From Mollicutes bacterium (GTDB lineage: Bacteria; Bacillota_I; Bacilli_A; RF39; UBA660): DNA of 34,527 bases. Below, piece by piece: positions 22,642 to 31,072 of this stretch (position 1 is the first letter of the stretch; each line of letters begins with the position of its first letter). Under the pieces are notes generated by a model. The model was given only the letters and a program-made list of their open reading frames with translations, searched no databases and was not told the origin of the DNA. Location: positions 1-34,527 of the forward strand of contig JAAZKW010000013.1 in NCBI GenBank assembly GCA_012799635.1, given 5' to 3'. Position numbers and translations under genes: made by a program.

Positions 22642-24909
22642 ATGAATAATCAAATTCCAGTTCTTATCTTACATGAGTTAATTATTCTTCCTAATCAAGA
22701 GCTTAAACTTGATTTATCTAATGAGCTATCTAAAAGGATTATTAAAGTAGCATCTAAGGATAGTAATAGTGAAGTTTTAATTATTGCGCCAAGATCTTTG
22801 GCTGAAACAGAACCTTCGATAGCAGATCTTCCTACAATAGGTGTAGTTACAAATATAAAAAGTAAAATAGAACTTTCTAATGGCAAAATGAGAGTTGTTT
22901 TAAGAGGTAAAGAGCGTGTTAGAATAGAAAAATATTATCAAAATCCTGAGACTAATATTTTAAAATGTAGTATATCGTTAGTTGAATTGCCATTATTTGA
23001 TAAAGCAAAAGAAAAAAGCATTCGAAGAAAATTAATTTCTCTTGTAAAAGAGTATATTAGTAAAGATAAATCGGTTAGTAATAGTATTGTATCTTCGATT
23101 GAAAAAAACGAAGACTTAAATATTATTACCGATATTATTACTTCATTTATTCCCTTAAGTTTTAATAAAAAATTAGAATATATGGAATGTATTAATCCTT
23201 TAATAAGAGCAACAAATTTAATAGATGATTTAAATGAAGAAATATCAATTAATGCTATTGATGATGAGTTAAATGAAAAATTGGAACAAAATCTTGAAAG
23301 TAGTCAAAGAGAATATATTTTAAGAGAAAAATTAAAAGAGATTAATAATGAACTTGGGTTAAGTAAAGAATCGGATGTTCTTAAATATAATGAACTAATT
23401 GATACTTTAAAAGTTAATAAACAAACTAAAGATAAACTTTATAATGAAGTTCACAGACTTTCCTCAGCTTCTGAATATAGCCCTGAAGCTGCTGTTATTA
23501 AAAATTATTTGGATACCGTAATTAATCTTCCTTGGGATAAAGAAGTAAAGCAAACTACTAGTTCTAAAGAAATTTTAAATAGTTTAAATCAAACCCATTA
23601 TGGTCTTGATAATATTAAAGAAAGAATTTTAGAATATGTTGAACTAAAAAATAAGAATCCTAAATTAAAATCACCGATAATATGTTTTGTTGGACCACAA
23701 GGGGTAGGAAAAACATCAATAGCTATGTCTATAGCTTCTGCTTTGAATAGAAATTTTTATAAAATAAGTGTTGGTGGTTTAAATGATTCAACAGAACTTA
23801 TTGGCTCAAGAAGAACATATCTTGGAGCAGCTCCAGGTAAAATTATTCAAGGAATACTTAAATGTAAAAGTAAAAATCCTTTAATATTAATTGATGAAGT
23901 AGATAAAATGGTTAAAGATTATAAAGGTGATCCTGCTTCTACAATGTTAGAGATTCTTGATGAAACACAAAATCACTTATTTACAGATAATTATATTGAA
24001 GAACCATTTGATATTTCTAATGTAATGTTTATTTTAACAGCTAATAGTAAGGAAAATATTCCCGAAGCTTTGCTTGATAGATTGGAAATAATAGAGCTTT
24101 CTAGTTACTCTGTATATGAAAAAATTGATATCGCAAGAAATTATTTAGTTAAAGATATTTTTGAAGAATATAAAAGTGATTTAAAAATAAATAAAGAAGT
24201 AATAGAATATATTGTTGTAAATTATACAAAAGAACCAGGGGTAAGAGAGCTTAAAAAAATTCTTGAAAAGTTAATTAGAAAAGTATGTGTATATGATTCT
24301 GATTATAAAAGTATTACAACAGCACTTGTTAATAAATATTTGGGATTAAAGAAAACTAATTTCTTACCTAACATTAGAGACTTTGGAATAGCTAATGTTC
24401 TTGCTTGTATAAATAGTGGTGGACTTGTATCTCATGTTCAGGTTGCTAAAGCATCTGGTAAAGGTGATGTTATTGTTACAGGTAACAGTGGCGATATTTT
24501 AAAAGAAAGTGTTCAAGTAGTTTTAGGTTTTTTATTAAGTCAATATGACATAAAAAAAGATAATATTGATATTTATGTTCATTTTTTAGAAAACGCTAAA
24601 AGAAAAGAGGGACCTTCAGCAGGAGTTGCAATAGCAGTAGCTTTATTATCAATGTTTGAGAAAAAATTAATTCCTTCGGATGTTGCTTTTACTGGAGAGT
24701 TAACCTTAAAAGGAGATATTCTTCCTGTGGGAGGAATAAAAGAAAAGATTTTAGCTTCGTCATCAAGTGGAATTCAAAAAATATTTATTCCTAAAGCAAA
24801 TGAAAATGATTTAATAGGAGTTCCTATTGAAGTTTTGGATAATATTGTAGTTAGAATGGTTAACAATTTTAGTGAAGTTTATGAAGAACTTTTTTATAAA
24901 GAGTTGTAA
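22642..24909 (+). CDS. lon: ATP-dependent protease LonA
   Basis: Lon unfolds and degrades misfolded and regulatory proteins in the cytosol. The 755-residue product (usual length about 770-800) has an N-terminal substrate-binding domain (about 1-190), a helical linker and an AAA+ module with Walker A GPQGVGKT (starting near 351) and Walker B LILIDEVDKM (near 415). The C-terminal protease domain has Ser659 in EGPSAGVAIA and Lys702 in GGIKEK, 43 residues apart as in E. coli Lon. The first residue of the usual DGPSAG is Glu. It is a single gene with its own promoter, which is overlapped by a palindrome (22564-22593) that may give stress control. Confidence 0.96.
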   Translation: MNNQIPVLILHELIILPNQELKLDLSNELSKRIIKVASKDSNSEVLIIAPRSLAETEPSIADLPTIGVVTNIKSKIELSNGKMRVVLRGKERVRIEKYYQNPETNILKCSISLVELPLFDKAKEKSIRRKLISLVKEYISKDKSVSNSIVSSIEKNEDLNIITDIITSFIPLSFNKKLEYMECINPLIRATNLIDDLNEEISINAIDDELNEKLEQNLESSQREYILREKLKEINNELGLSKESDVLKYNELIDTLKVNKQTKDKLYNEVHRLSSASEYSPEAAVIKNYLDTVINLPWDKEVKQTTSSKEILNSLNQTHYGLDNIKERILEYVELKNKNPKLKSPIICFVGPQGVGKTSIAMSIASALNRNFYKISVGGLNDSTELIGSRRTYLGAAPGKIIQGILKCKSKNPLILIDEVDKMVKDYKGDPASTMLEILDETQNHLFTDNYIEEPFDISNVMFILTANSKENIPEALLDRLEIIELSSYSVYEKIDIARNYLVKDIFEEYKSDLKINKEVIEYIVVNYTKEPGVRELKKILEKLIRKVCVYDSDYKSITTALVNKYLGLKKTNFLPNIRDFGIANVLACINSGGLVSHVQVAKASGKGDVIVTGNSGDILKESVQVVLGFLLSQYDIKKDNIDIYVHFLENAKRKEGPSAGVAIAVALLSMFEKKLIPSDVAFTGELTLKGDILPVGGIKEKILASSSSGIQKIFIPKANENDLIGVPIEVLDNIVVRMVNNFSEVYEELFYKEL

Positions 24910-24931
24910 TTTTTTAAAAAATGTGTATAAT
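24904..24931 (+). promoter_or_regulatory. Promoter of the sortase gene
   Basis: TTGTAA (24904-24909), a 16-bp spacer and TATAAT (24926-24931). The -35 lies on the lon stop codon. The RBS AAAGGGGG follows at 24943-24950. Confidence 0.6.
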
Positions 24932-24959
24932 ATAAGACATTTAAAGGGGGAAATAGGAT

Positions 24960-25661
24960 ATGAAAAAGAAAACTAAGCTTTTAATTGTTATTATTTTCTT
25001 TTTGATATCCTTTTATATTTCATTTGATGTAATTGATAAAAAACCGATTATAATTAATGAACCTAAAATAATTCAAAAAGAAAAATATGAAGAACAAATC
25101 ACATCATTAAAAGATAAATATCAAAATGATGATGTTAAAGCTATGCTTTCAATAGAAAACACTTCCTTTTCTTCGGTCATAGTTCAAGGAACTGACAATA
25201 GTTATTATTTAAATCATTTACCAGATAAAACTAAAAATATTATTGGCTCAGTATTTATTGATTACCGTATTGATATTGAAAATACTAAAAAGATCCTTAT
25301 ATATGGTCATAGTTCTCCTTCGTTTACAATTCCAATTATGATAATAGAAAATTATGAGAATAAGGATTATGCCCTTAAAAATCCATATATATATTTAGAA
25401 ACAGAAAAAGAGAAAAAGAAATATCAAGTAATTGGATCAACTATTGAAACTAATGATTGGACTTATATGAAATTAGATTTTAAAGATGAAGAAGAATTGC
25501 AGGAACATTATGATTATTTATTAAGTAAAAGTTTTTATAAATTAGATAGTTTAAATGCCAAAGATGAAATATTAATAATTCAAACTTGTTCTACTAATAA
25601 GAAGTATAAAAATTATCAAAAGAAATATTTTTTAGTTATAGCTAAAAAGATTAAGGAATAA
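24960..25661 (+). CDS. Class-B-like sortase without the usual catalytic arginine
   Basis: Sortases cleave sorting signals and attach surface proteins to the wall or build pili. The 233-residue product has one N-terminal membrane helix (about 7-22), the class-B-like IIGSVFIDYR (94-103), catalytic His117 in LIYGHSS and Cys210 in LIIQTCS. The third catalytic residue, an arginine about 10 residues after the cysteine, is missing: residues 211-233 contain only lysines (NYQKKYFLVIAKKIKE). Lysine may substitute, or activity may be reduced. The gene lies directly before the large repeat surface protein, its likely client, and ends in its own terminator. Confidence 0.85.
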   Translation: MKKKTKLLIVIIFFLISFYISFDVIDKKPIIINEPKIIQKEKYEEQITSLKDKYQNDDVKAMLSIENTSFSSVIVQGTDNSYYLNHLPDKTKNIIGSVFIDYRIDIENTKKILIYGHSSPSFTIPIMIIENYENKDYALKNPYIYLETEKEKKKYQVIGSTIETNDWTYMKLDFKDEEELQEHYDYLLSKSFYKLDSLNAKDEILIIQTCSTNKKYKNYQKKYFLVIAKKIKE

Positions 25662-25708
25662 TATAATAAAAACAACAAGAATATTTAATGAATTTAATCA
25701 AATTATGA

Positions 25709-25738
25709 AGATAAAAACCGGGTTTTTATCTTTTTTTA
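25709..25738 (+). terminator. Rho-independent terminator of the sortase gene
   Basis: Stem AGATAAAAAC (25709-25718) / GTTTTTATCT (25722-25731), loop CGG and a T-rich tail. Confidence 0.88.
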
Positions 25739-25758
25739 ATAAAAAAATACGTTTTTAC

Positions 25759-25786
25759 TTGACAAATATGCAGAAAAATGTAAAAT
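25759..25786 (+). promoter_or_regulatory. Promoter of the vWA surface protein
   Basis: TTGACA (25759-25764), a 16-bp spacer and TAAAAT (25781-25786), giving a leader of about 140 nt before the start codon at 25934. Confidence 0.7.
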
Positions 25787-25789
25787 AAG

Positions 25790-25933
25790 TAACTAACAAG
25801 TTGGGTATTTTTGCCTTAACTTCTCAGGGGATTTTGGATTATTATTAAAAATAAGCCTCAATTTTGAAGTTAATGGTGATATCTAACTTTTGATATATAA
25901 ATCATTAATTAAATAAAAAGGAGGCTTTTATTA
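25790..25933 (+). promoter_or_regulatory. Long structured 5' leader able to hide the Shine-Dalgarno
   Basis: AAGCCTC (25853-25859) is complementary to GAGGCTT (25921-25927), which contains most of the Shine-Dalgarno AAAGGAGG (25917-25924). Inside this outer stem lie nested pairings TTAATG (25870-25875) / CATTAA (25903-25908) and ATATC (25879-25883) / GATAT (25892-25896). A further stem is possible around AAGTT (25799-25803) / AACTT. I recognise no known riboswitch class. The layout is that of a leader that can block ribosome binding. Confidence 0.45.
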
Positions 25934-28900
25934 ATGAAAAAACATTTATTAAAGTTAACTAAAATACTTGTTGTATTTGCGTTAATGCTTAACGTTTTTG
26001 AGCCTTTAATGGTACTTGCTGCAAAGCCTACTACTGCAGAAAAGGGACAAATTTATAATCCTCAAACTGATACAGTAGGAGATAGCGCAACTATTACTGA
26101 AGGTTCATTTACTAACCCTGGTGATGTACAGGTACAAAAGATAGTATCTAAAACAACAACTGAAGGTGTTTATAATGTTGAGTTTAAAGTACGTGGTAAA
26201 AAAGTACAAGAAACTTCAGTTAGACCTGTTTATGCTGTTGTTGTAATGGATACATCTGGCTCAATGAGAAATACAGCAGGAAATCCAAAATGGACAAATG
26301 CGGTTAACGGGGCTAAGACTTTTGCATCTACATTACTTCAAGAAATTCCAACTGCTCAAATTGCTTTGGTAACGTTTGCAGGTGATAAGTATCCAAATCA
26401 GGCATGGGATGATGCTGAAGTGCGTAGAGGATTTGCAAGTAGCAATCTTAATAACGTAAACTTTGGTGATGCAGAAGGTGGAACAAATGTTGAAGCTGGT
26501 TTAAGAGAAGCAAGAATTCTTTTATCTAATACTTCAATACCATCAAATGCAGCAAAATTTGTTGTTCTTATTGGAGATGGTGAGCCAACATTCTATTATG
26601 ATGATAATGGTAAAACTCAAGGTCCAGGTAATGGCTATAGTGAGGAGTCTATTCAAGAAGCTTATGGCGAAGCAAATTTAATTAAAAATGCTGGAGTAGA
26701 TGTATACACTTTAGGTTATTCAGTAACTCCAGGTGGAACCGCTGAAACTGTACTTAAAAATATAGCATCAAAACCAGAAAATTATTTTGCAGCTAGTCCA
26801 GAACAAGTGTCTGCTGCATTTATAGCAATTGCAACACAAATTTCTACATTTGCTGCAGGAGTTAATCCAACAATTGTTGATAATGCTGGCTCGGCATTTA
26901 CTATCACAAGCGGAAGTGGAACATTATCGCTTGAGGGTGATATAACTGAAGAATGGAAATCAGTAGGTTCACTTCAAATAACTATTGATGGTAATTCACC
27001 AACTGGTTGGTATCCAACTAATGATGGTTTTACATTATCATATACTGATTATAATAATGTAAATCAAACTATTGATTATAATACTAATCCAGAAGTATAT
27101 TGGATTCAAAACAAATATAATTATGTAATTAATTATTATAAAGATAGCATTAGTTCTTCAAATTTTATAACTAAAGAAGAAGGCGAGGCATTTCTTGGTG
27201 AAGAAATTACTGCTGATACAACAGTACATATACCACCTGGATATAAATTTGTTGGCGAAGCTCCAAAGATGACTATTGTTGAAACAGGAAATGTTTTAAA
27301 TGTAGTTTATGTAAAAGATACCTTTGGATATAAAGTAGAATATTATTATGACAATGTAAAAAATGATAATTTAACAGTAACTGGTTCAGCTGAATATGGC
27401 AGCATAATTAATACATATACAGATAAATTAATAGCTGGTTATGAATTGGAAAAAACAGAAAATTTCCCACTTACAGTAAGTGAAAATGAAAATAACAATG
27501 TTATAAAAGTATATTATAAAAAGGGACAATATAATTACACAGTTAATTATTATTATGATAATGTTCAAGATACTACAGCAACAGAAAATAAAACTGCTTA
27601 TTATCTTGATGTTATTGAAACTTATGAAGAAAAGAATAAAACGGGTTATAAACTAAGTCATGTTAATGGGATTCCACTTACAATAGGTGCTAATCCTGCT
27701 GAAAATTATATTAATGTATATTATGTAAAAAACACTTTTGGATATACAGTAGAATATTATTATGATGGTGTTATAGATACTAGTAAGACCGAAAGTGGTA
27801 CGGCATTATTCGAAAGTCAAATTACAACATATACTGATAAAAATATTACGGGATATAAACTTGAAAAAGAAGAAAACTTACCACTTACAATAGGTGCTAA
27901 TCCAGATAACAATGTAATCAAGGTATATTATGTAAAGAATACCTATGCATATACAGTAGAATATTACTATGATGGCGTTATCAATAATTCTAAAACTGAA
28001 AGTGGTACGGCATTATTTGGAAGTCAAATTACAACATATATTGATAAGAATGTTGATGGATATAAGTTTGAAAAGACAGAAAATCTACCACTTACAATCA
28101 CAGCAGTAGCAGCAAATAATGTTATAAAAGTATACTATGTAAAAAATATGATTGGATATACTGTAGAATACTACTATGATGGTGTTATCAATAATTCTAA
28201 AACTGAAAGTGGTACAGCATTATTTGGAAGTCAAATCACAACATATACTGATAAGAATATTGCTGGATATAAGTTTGAAAAGACAGAAAATCTACCACTT
28301 ACAATAACTGGGGTAGCAGCAAATAATGTAATTAAAGTATATTATGTAAAAGATAGCTTTGCTTATACAGTAGAATACTACTATGATGGCATTATAAATA
28401 ATTCTAAAACTGAAAATGGTACAGCATTATTTGGAAGTCAAATCACAGGATATACTGATAAGAATATTACTGGATATAAACTTGAAAAAGAAGAAAACTT
28501 ACCTTTAACAATTACAGAAGTAGCAGCTAATAACGTAATCAAAATATATTATGTAAAGAATACTTATGGATATACAGTAGAATACTACTATGATGGTGTT
28601 ATAGATAATTCTAAAACTGAAAATGGTACAGCATTATATAATAGTAAAATTACAACATATACTGATAAAAATATTACAGGTTATAAACTTGAAAAAGAAG
28701 AAAATTTACCACTTACAATCACAGAAGTAACAGCTAACAATGTGATCAAGGTATATTATGTAAAAGATAGCTTTGCATATACAGTAGAATACTACTATGA
28801 TGGCGTTATCAATAGTTCTAAAACTGAAAATGGCACAGCATTATATAATAGTAAAATTACAACATATACTGATAAAAACATTGCAGGATATAAACTTGAT

Positions 28901-29707
28901 AAAGAAGAAAATTTACCTTTAACAATCACAGAGGTAGCAGCTAATAATGTAATTAGAGTATATTATGTAAAAGATACTTTTGCTTATAGAATTGAATATT
29001 ACTATGATAATGTAATAGATAGTTCTAAAACAGAGACATCTAGTGCATTATATCAAGATGTAATATCAACATATACTGATAAAAACATTACTGGATATAG
29101 ATTAGATAAGACAGAAAACTTACCACTTGTTGTTGGTAATGTTGAAAACAATAATGTAATTAAAGTGTATTATGTAAAAAATACATATCAATTTAAAGTA
29201 TTTTACTTCTATGATAATTTAATAGATAGTTCTAAGACAGAGACATCTAGTGCATCATATCAAGATGTAATTGATACATATACTGATAAAAATATTACAG
29301 GTTATAAACTTGATAAAGAAGAAGGTCTTCCACTTACAATCACAGAAGTAGCAGAAAATAATGTTATTAAAGTATATTATGTAAAAGATACTTTTGGATA
29401 TACAATAGAATATTACTTTGATGAAGTAATAGATGAAACCCTAACAGAAAATTTAACAGCAATATATGGAGAAGAAATAAGTACATATCCTGATAAATTA
29501 ATTGAAGGTTATATACTTAACAAAGTAATAGGATGTCCGCTTATAGTAAGCGAAGATCCTAAGAAAAATGTAATTCAAGTACATTATGTAACTTATGGAC
29601 AAGGTACAATTGAAGATCCAGAACCTCCACATACTGAAGTAGTTGTTTCAAATAACAGAAGTATAAATACTGTTTATCTTTATAAAAAAGAGGAAGAAGA
29701 AAAATAA
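25934..29707 (+). CDS. Secreted vWA-domain adhesin with eleven MucBP-like repeats
   Basis: The 1257-residue protein has a signal peptide (MKKHLLKLTKILVVFALMLN, cleavage near VLA-AKP). Its von Willebrand A domain (about 95-300) has complete MIDAS residues: DTSGS, then T in GGTNVEAG, then D in GDGEP. A divergent repeat follows, then eleven copies of a 69-residue unit with the pattern YTVEYYYDGVI...SKTE...TYTDKNI.GYKL...LPLTI......VIKVYYVK, reminiscent of MucBP or B-repeat stalk domains. It probably binds host or matrix ligands. The C-terminus has EPPHTEVVV but no clear LPxTG, hydrophobic helix or positive tail (it ends YLYKKEEEEK), so anchoring is unclear despite the sortase next door. Confidence 0.88.
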   Translation: MKKHLLKLTKILVVFALMLNVFEPLMVLAAKPTTAEKGQIYNPQTDTVGDSATITEGSFTNPGDVQVQKIVSKTTTEGVYNVEFKVRGKKVQETSVRPVYAVVVMDTSGSMRNTAGNPKWTNAVNGAKTFASTLLQEIPTAQIALVTFAGDKYPNQAWDDAEVRRGFASSNLNNVNFGDAEGGTNVEAGLREARILLSNTSIPSNAAKFVVLIGDGEPTFYYDDNGKTQGPGNGYSEESIQEAYGEANLIKNAGVDVYTLGYSVTPGGTAETVLKNIASKPENYFAASPEQVSAAFIAIATQISTFAAGVNPTIVDNAGSAFTITSGSGTLSLEGDITEEWKSVGSLQITIDGNSPTGWYPTNDGFTLSYTDYNNVNQTIDYNTNPEVYWIQNKYNYVINYYKDSISSSNFITKEEGEAFLGEEITADTTVHIPPGYKFVGEAPKMTIVETGNVLNVVYVKDTFGYKVEYYYDNVKNDNLTVTGSAEYGSIINTYTDKLIAGYELEKTENFPLTVSENENNNVIKVYYKKGQYNYTVNYYYDNVQDTTATENKTAYYLDVIETYEEKNKTGYKLSHVNGIPLTIGANPAENYINVYYVKNTFGYTVEYYYDGVIDTSKTESGTALFESQITTYTDKNITGYKLEKEENLPLTIGANPDNNVIKVYYVKNTYAYTVEYYYDGVINNSKTESGTALFGSQITTYIDKNVDGYKFEKTENLPLTITAVAANNVIKVYYVKNMIGYTVEYYYDGVINNSKTESGTALFGSQITTYTDKNIAGYKFEKTENLPLTITGVAANNVIKVYYVKDSFAYTVEYYYDGIINNSKTENGTALFGSQITGYTDKNITGYKLEKEENLPLTITEVAANNVIKIYYVKNTYGYTVEYYYDGVIDNSKTENGTALYNSKITTYTDKNITGYKLEKEENLPLTITEVTANNVIKVYYVKDSFAYTVEYYYDGVINSSKTENGTALYNSKITTYTDKNIAGYKLDKEENLPLTITEVAANNVIRVYYVKDTFAYRIEYYYDNVIDSSKTETSSALYQDVISTYTDKNITGYRLDKTENLPLVVGNVENNNVIKVYYVKNTYQFKVFYFYDNLIDSSKTETSSASYQDVIDTYTDKNITGYKLDKEEGLPLTITEVAENNVIKVYYVKDTFGYTIEYYFDEVIDETLTENLTAIYGEEISTYPDKLIEGYILNKVIGCPLIVSEDPKKNVIQVHYVTYGQGTIEDPEPPHTEVVVSNNRSINTVYLYKKEEEEK
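27323..29600 (+). repeat. Eleven tandem 207-bp coding repeats
   Basis: Units start at 27323 and continue to about 29600 with a period of 207 bp (69 codons); for example unit starts at 28151, 28358 and 28565 are exactly 207 apart. Units 4-8 are nearly identical (the stem phrase VEYYYDG.I..SKTE recurs), while units 1, 2 and 11 at the ends are more diverged. This is the pattern of recent expansion in the middle of the array. Copy number is likely to vary between strains and may be wrong in short-read assemblies. Confidence 0.93.
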
Positions 29708-29735
29708 GTTGTAAGTTTTAATTACAAATTATAAT

Positions 29736-29770
29736 AAAAGTGAAGAAATATTTAAAAGTCTTCACTTTTT
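29736..29770 (+). terminator. Rho-independent terminator of the surface protein gene
   Basis: The 11-bp stem AAAAGTGAAGA (29736-29746) / TCTTCACTTTT (29759-29769) has a 12-nt loop and extra T. A small TTGTAA/TTACAA hairpin precedes it. Confidence 0.85.
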
Positions 29771-29784
29771 CCTTGTTATATTTG

Positions 29785-29813
29785 TTGCTTTTTATATATT
29801 AAAAAAGTATAAT
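29785..29813 (+). promoter_or_regulatory. Promoter of yceD-rpmF
   Basis: TTGCTT (29785-29790), a 17-bp spacer and TATAAT (29808-29813). The leader contains a 7-bp inverted repeat AAGAAAA/TTTTCTT (29827-29851) whose role is unknown. Confidence 0.7.
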
Positions 29814-29876
29814 TAATATGTAAAATAAGAAAAATCTATGTGACTTTTCTTAATTTTATTTAAAAAGGAGTAATAA

Positions 29877-30329
29877 ATGAAAATTGATTTAAATGAGCTT
29901 AATTATAAAGATAAAATAGAAGTTAATGAAATGTTTTCTTATGAAGAAGAATATTTAAAACTCAGTAATATAATAAAACTTGATAATGTAAAAGTAAAGG
30001 GATATATATATCAAAATGAAGCTGAAGAATATTTATCTAAAGTATTAGTAAAAGGGACCCTAATTTTACCAGATAGTATAACTTTAGAACCAATTGAAAA
30101 ACCATTTGAAATAAAGCTTGATGAAGTAATAGATGAAGTGGTTGAAAACAACCAAAATACACTTGATTTAAAAGAGTATTTGTGGGAAAATATAGTACTA
30201 GAGGTACCAATTAGATTCACAAAATCAGATGCTAAGAATCTAAAAGGTAATAATTGGCAAGTAATAGAAGAAAATTATATCGATCCTCGATTAGAAAAAT
30301 TAAAAGAACTATACAAAGGTGGTGAATAA
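29877..30329 (+). CDS. yceD: YceD family (DUF177) 23S rRNA accumulation protein
   Basis: The 150-residue product carries the DUF177 signature in the C-half: [16 protein letters not shown] followed by [14 protein letters not shown]. In E. coli and plants YceD is needed for normal 23S rRNA accumulation, and it almost always precedes rpmF, as here (1 nt between stop and rpmF start). The usual CxRC-like cysteines of some members are absent, as is common in Bacillota. AAAAAGGAG precedes the ATG. Confidence 0.88.
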   Translation: MKIDLNELNYKDKIEVNEMFSYEEEYLKLSNIIKLDNVKVKGYIYQNEAEEYLSKVLVKGTLILPDSITLEPIEKPFEIKLDEVIDEVVENNQNTLDLKEYLWENIVLEVPIRFTKSDAKNLKGNNWQVIEENYIDPRLEKLKELYKGGE

Positions 30330-30330
30330 A

Positions 30331-30519
30331 ATGGCTGTTCCTTTTAGAAGAACAAGTAAAACCAAAAAAAGAATGAGAAGAACTCACTTAAAGAAAGAAG
30401 TTGGAGCTTTAACTAAGTGTCAAAAGTGTGGGGCAACAATTCGTCCTCATAGAGCATGTGTTAAATGTGGGTTTTATGCTGGTAAAGAGGTTATCTCGAC
30501 CGGAAGCAAAGAAGAATAA
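30331..30519 (+). CDS. rpmF: 50S ribosomal protein L32
   Basis: The 62-residue L32 has the canonical start [19 protein letters not shown] and a zinc ribbon CQKCG...CVKCG. I take the ATG at 30331; an in-frame GTG at 30319 would add four residues before the invariant MAVP and lies inside yceD. The RBS AAAGGTGG at the end of yceD couples the two genes. All four cysteines are kept, so it is the zinc-dependent (C+) form. Confidence 0.95.
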   Translation: MAVPFRRTSKTKKRMRRTHLKKEVGALTKCQKCGATIRPHRACVKCGFYAGKEVISTGSKEE

Positions 30520-30546
30520 ATCTTTAATATTTTACATTTATTAATG

Positions 30547-30578
30547 AAAAAAGTAAATTAGGTATTTACTTTTTTTTA
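30547..30578 (+). terminator. Rho-independent terminator of yceD-rpmF
   Basis: The 12-bp stem AAAAAAGTAAAT (30547-30558) / ATTTACTTTTTT (30564-30575) with loop TAGGT and extra T. Confidence 0.9.
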
Positions 30579-30594
30579 TGTCTATAGTAATATT

Positions 30595-30631
30595 ATGGTA
30601 GACAGTGGCACACTGTGGTAGAAAGTGGGGG
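30595..30631 (+). promoter_or_regulatory. MraZ boxes upstream of mraZ
   Basis: GTGG occurs at 30605-30608, 30615-30618 and 30625-30628, exactly 10 bp apart, with a degenerate ATGG at 30595-30598 in the same phase. MraZ is known to bind direct TGG-containing repeats at about 10-bp spacing in front of its own operon. A likely -10 (TATTAT, 30591-30596) abuts the repeats, so bound MraZ would cover the start of transcription. The last repeat merges with the RBS (GTGGGGG). Confidence 0.8.
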
Positions 30632-30637
30632 ATTTAA

Positions 30638-31072
30638 ATGCTAATAGGAGAATATCATCATAGTATTGATGATAAAGGCCGAATTGTTATCCCTACCAAG
30701 TATCGTATGGAGCTTGGAGAGTCTTTTGTTATTACAAGGGGACTTGAAAAGTGTCTATATATTTATTCAATGAATAAATGGAACGAACTTGTAGAGAAAC
30801 TAAATGCTCTTCCTTTTACAAAAAAGGATGCGCGTGTATTTATAAGAACCTTCTTTTCAGGTGCAACTGTTTGTGAATTCGACAAAAGCGGTCGGATTAA
30901 CATTATCTCCCCATTGGTTAGTTACGCCGGTCTTAGCAAAAATTGTGTTATTATCGGCGTAAATGACCGCCTAGAAATTTGGGATGAAACAACCTTTAAT
31001 ACTTTTATTGAAAAGAGTAGTAAAGAGATGGAAGATATTGCGGAGAATTTATTTGAAGACTTATCATTATAG
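30638..31072 (+). CDS. mraZ: Transcriptional regulator MraZ
   Basis: The 144-residue product has two SpoVT/AbrB-like halves: MLIGEYHHSIDDKGRIVIP with an R-rich loop, and FFSGATVCEFDKSGRINI in the second. It opens the division and cell-wall cluster and represses it through the GTGG repeats just upstream. It overlaps the next gene by 20 nt. Confidence 0.95.
   Translation: MLIGEYHHSIDDKGRIVIPTKYRMELGESFVITRGLEKCLYIYSMNKWNELVEKLNALPFTKKDARVFIRTFFSGATVCEFDKSGRINIISPLVSYAGLSKNCVIIGVNDRLEIWDETTFNTFIEKSSKEMEDIAENLFEDLSL

Noticed and set aside
27323-29600. CRISPR array or non-coding tandem repeat
   Set aside because: The period is 207 bp, an exact codon multiple, and the frame is open throughout; the units are protein repeats.
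30319-30330. GTG start for rpmF
   Set aside because: L32 begins MAVPFR, and the ATG at 30331 has a correctly placed RBS.
30984-31052. Start of rsmH at ATG 30984
   Set aside because: It would add 23 basic residues not found in RsmH, encoded inside mraZ in another frame; the TTG at 31053 has GGAG 7 nt upstream and gives the normal N-terminus.
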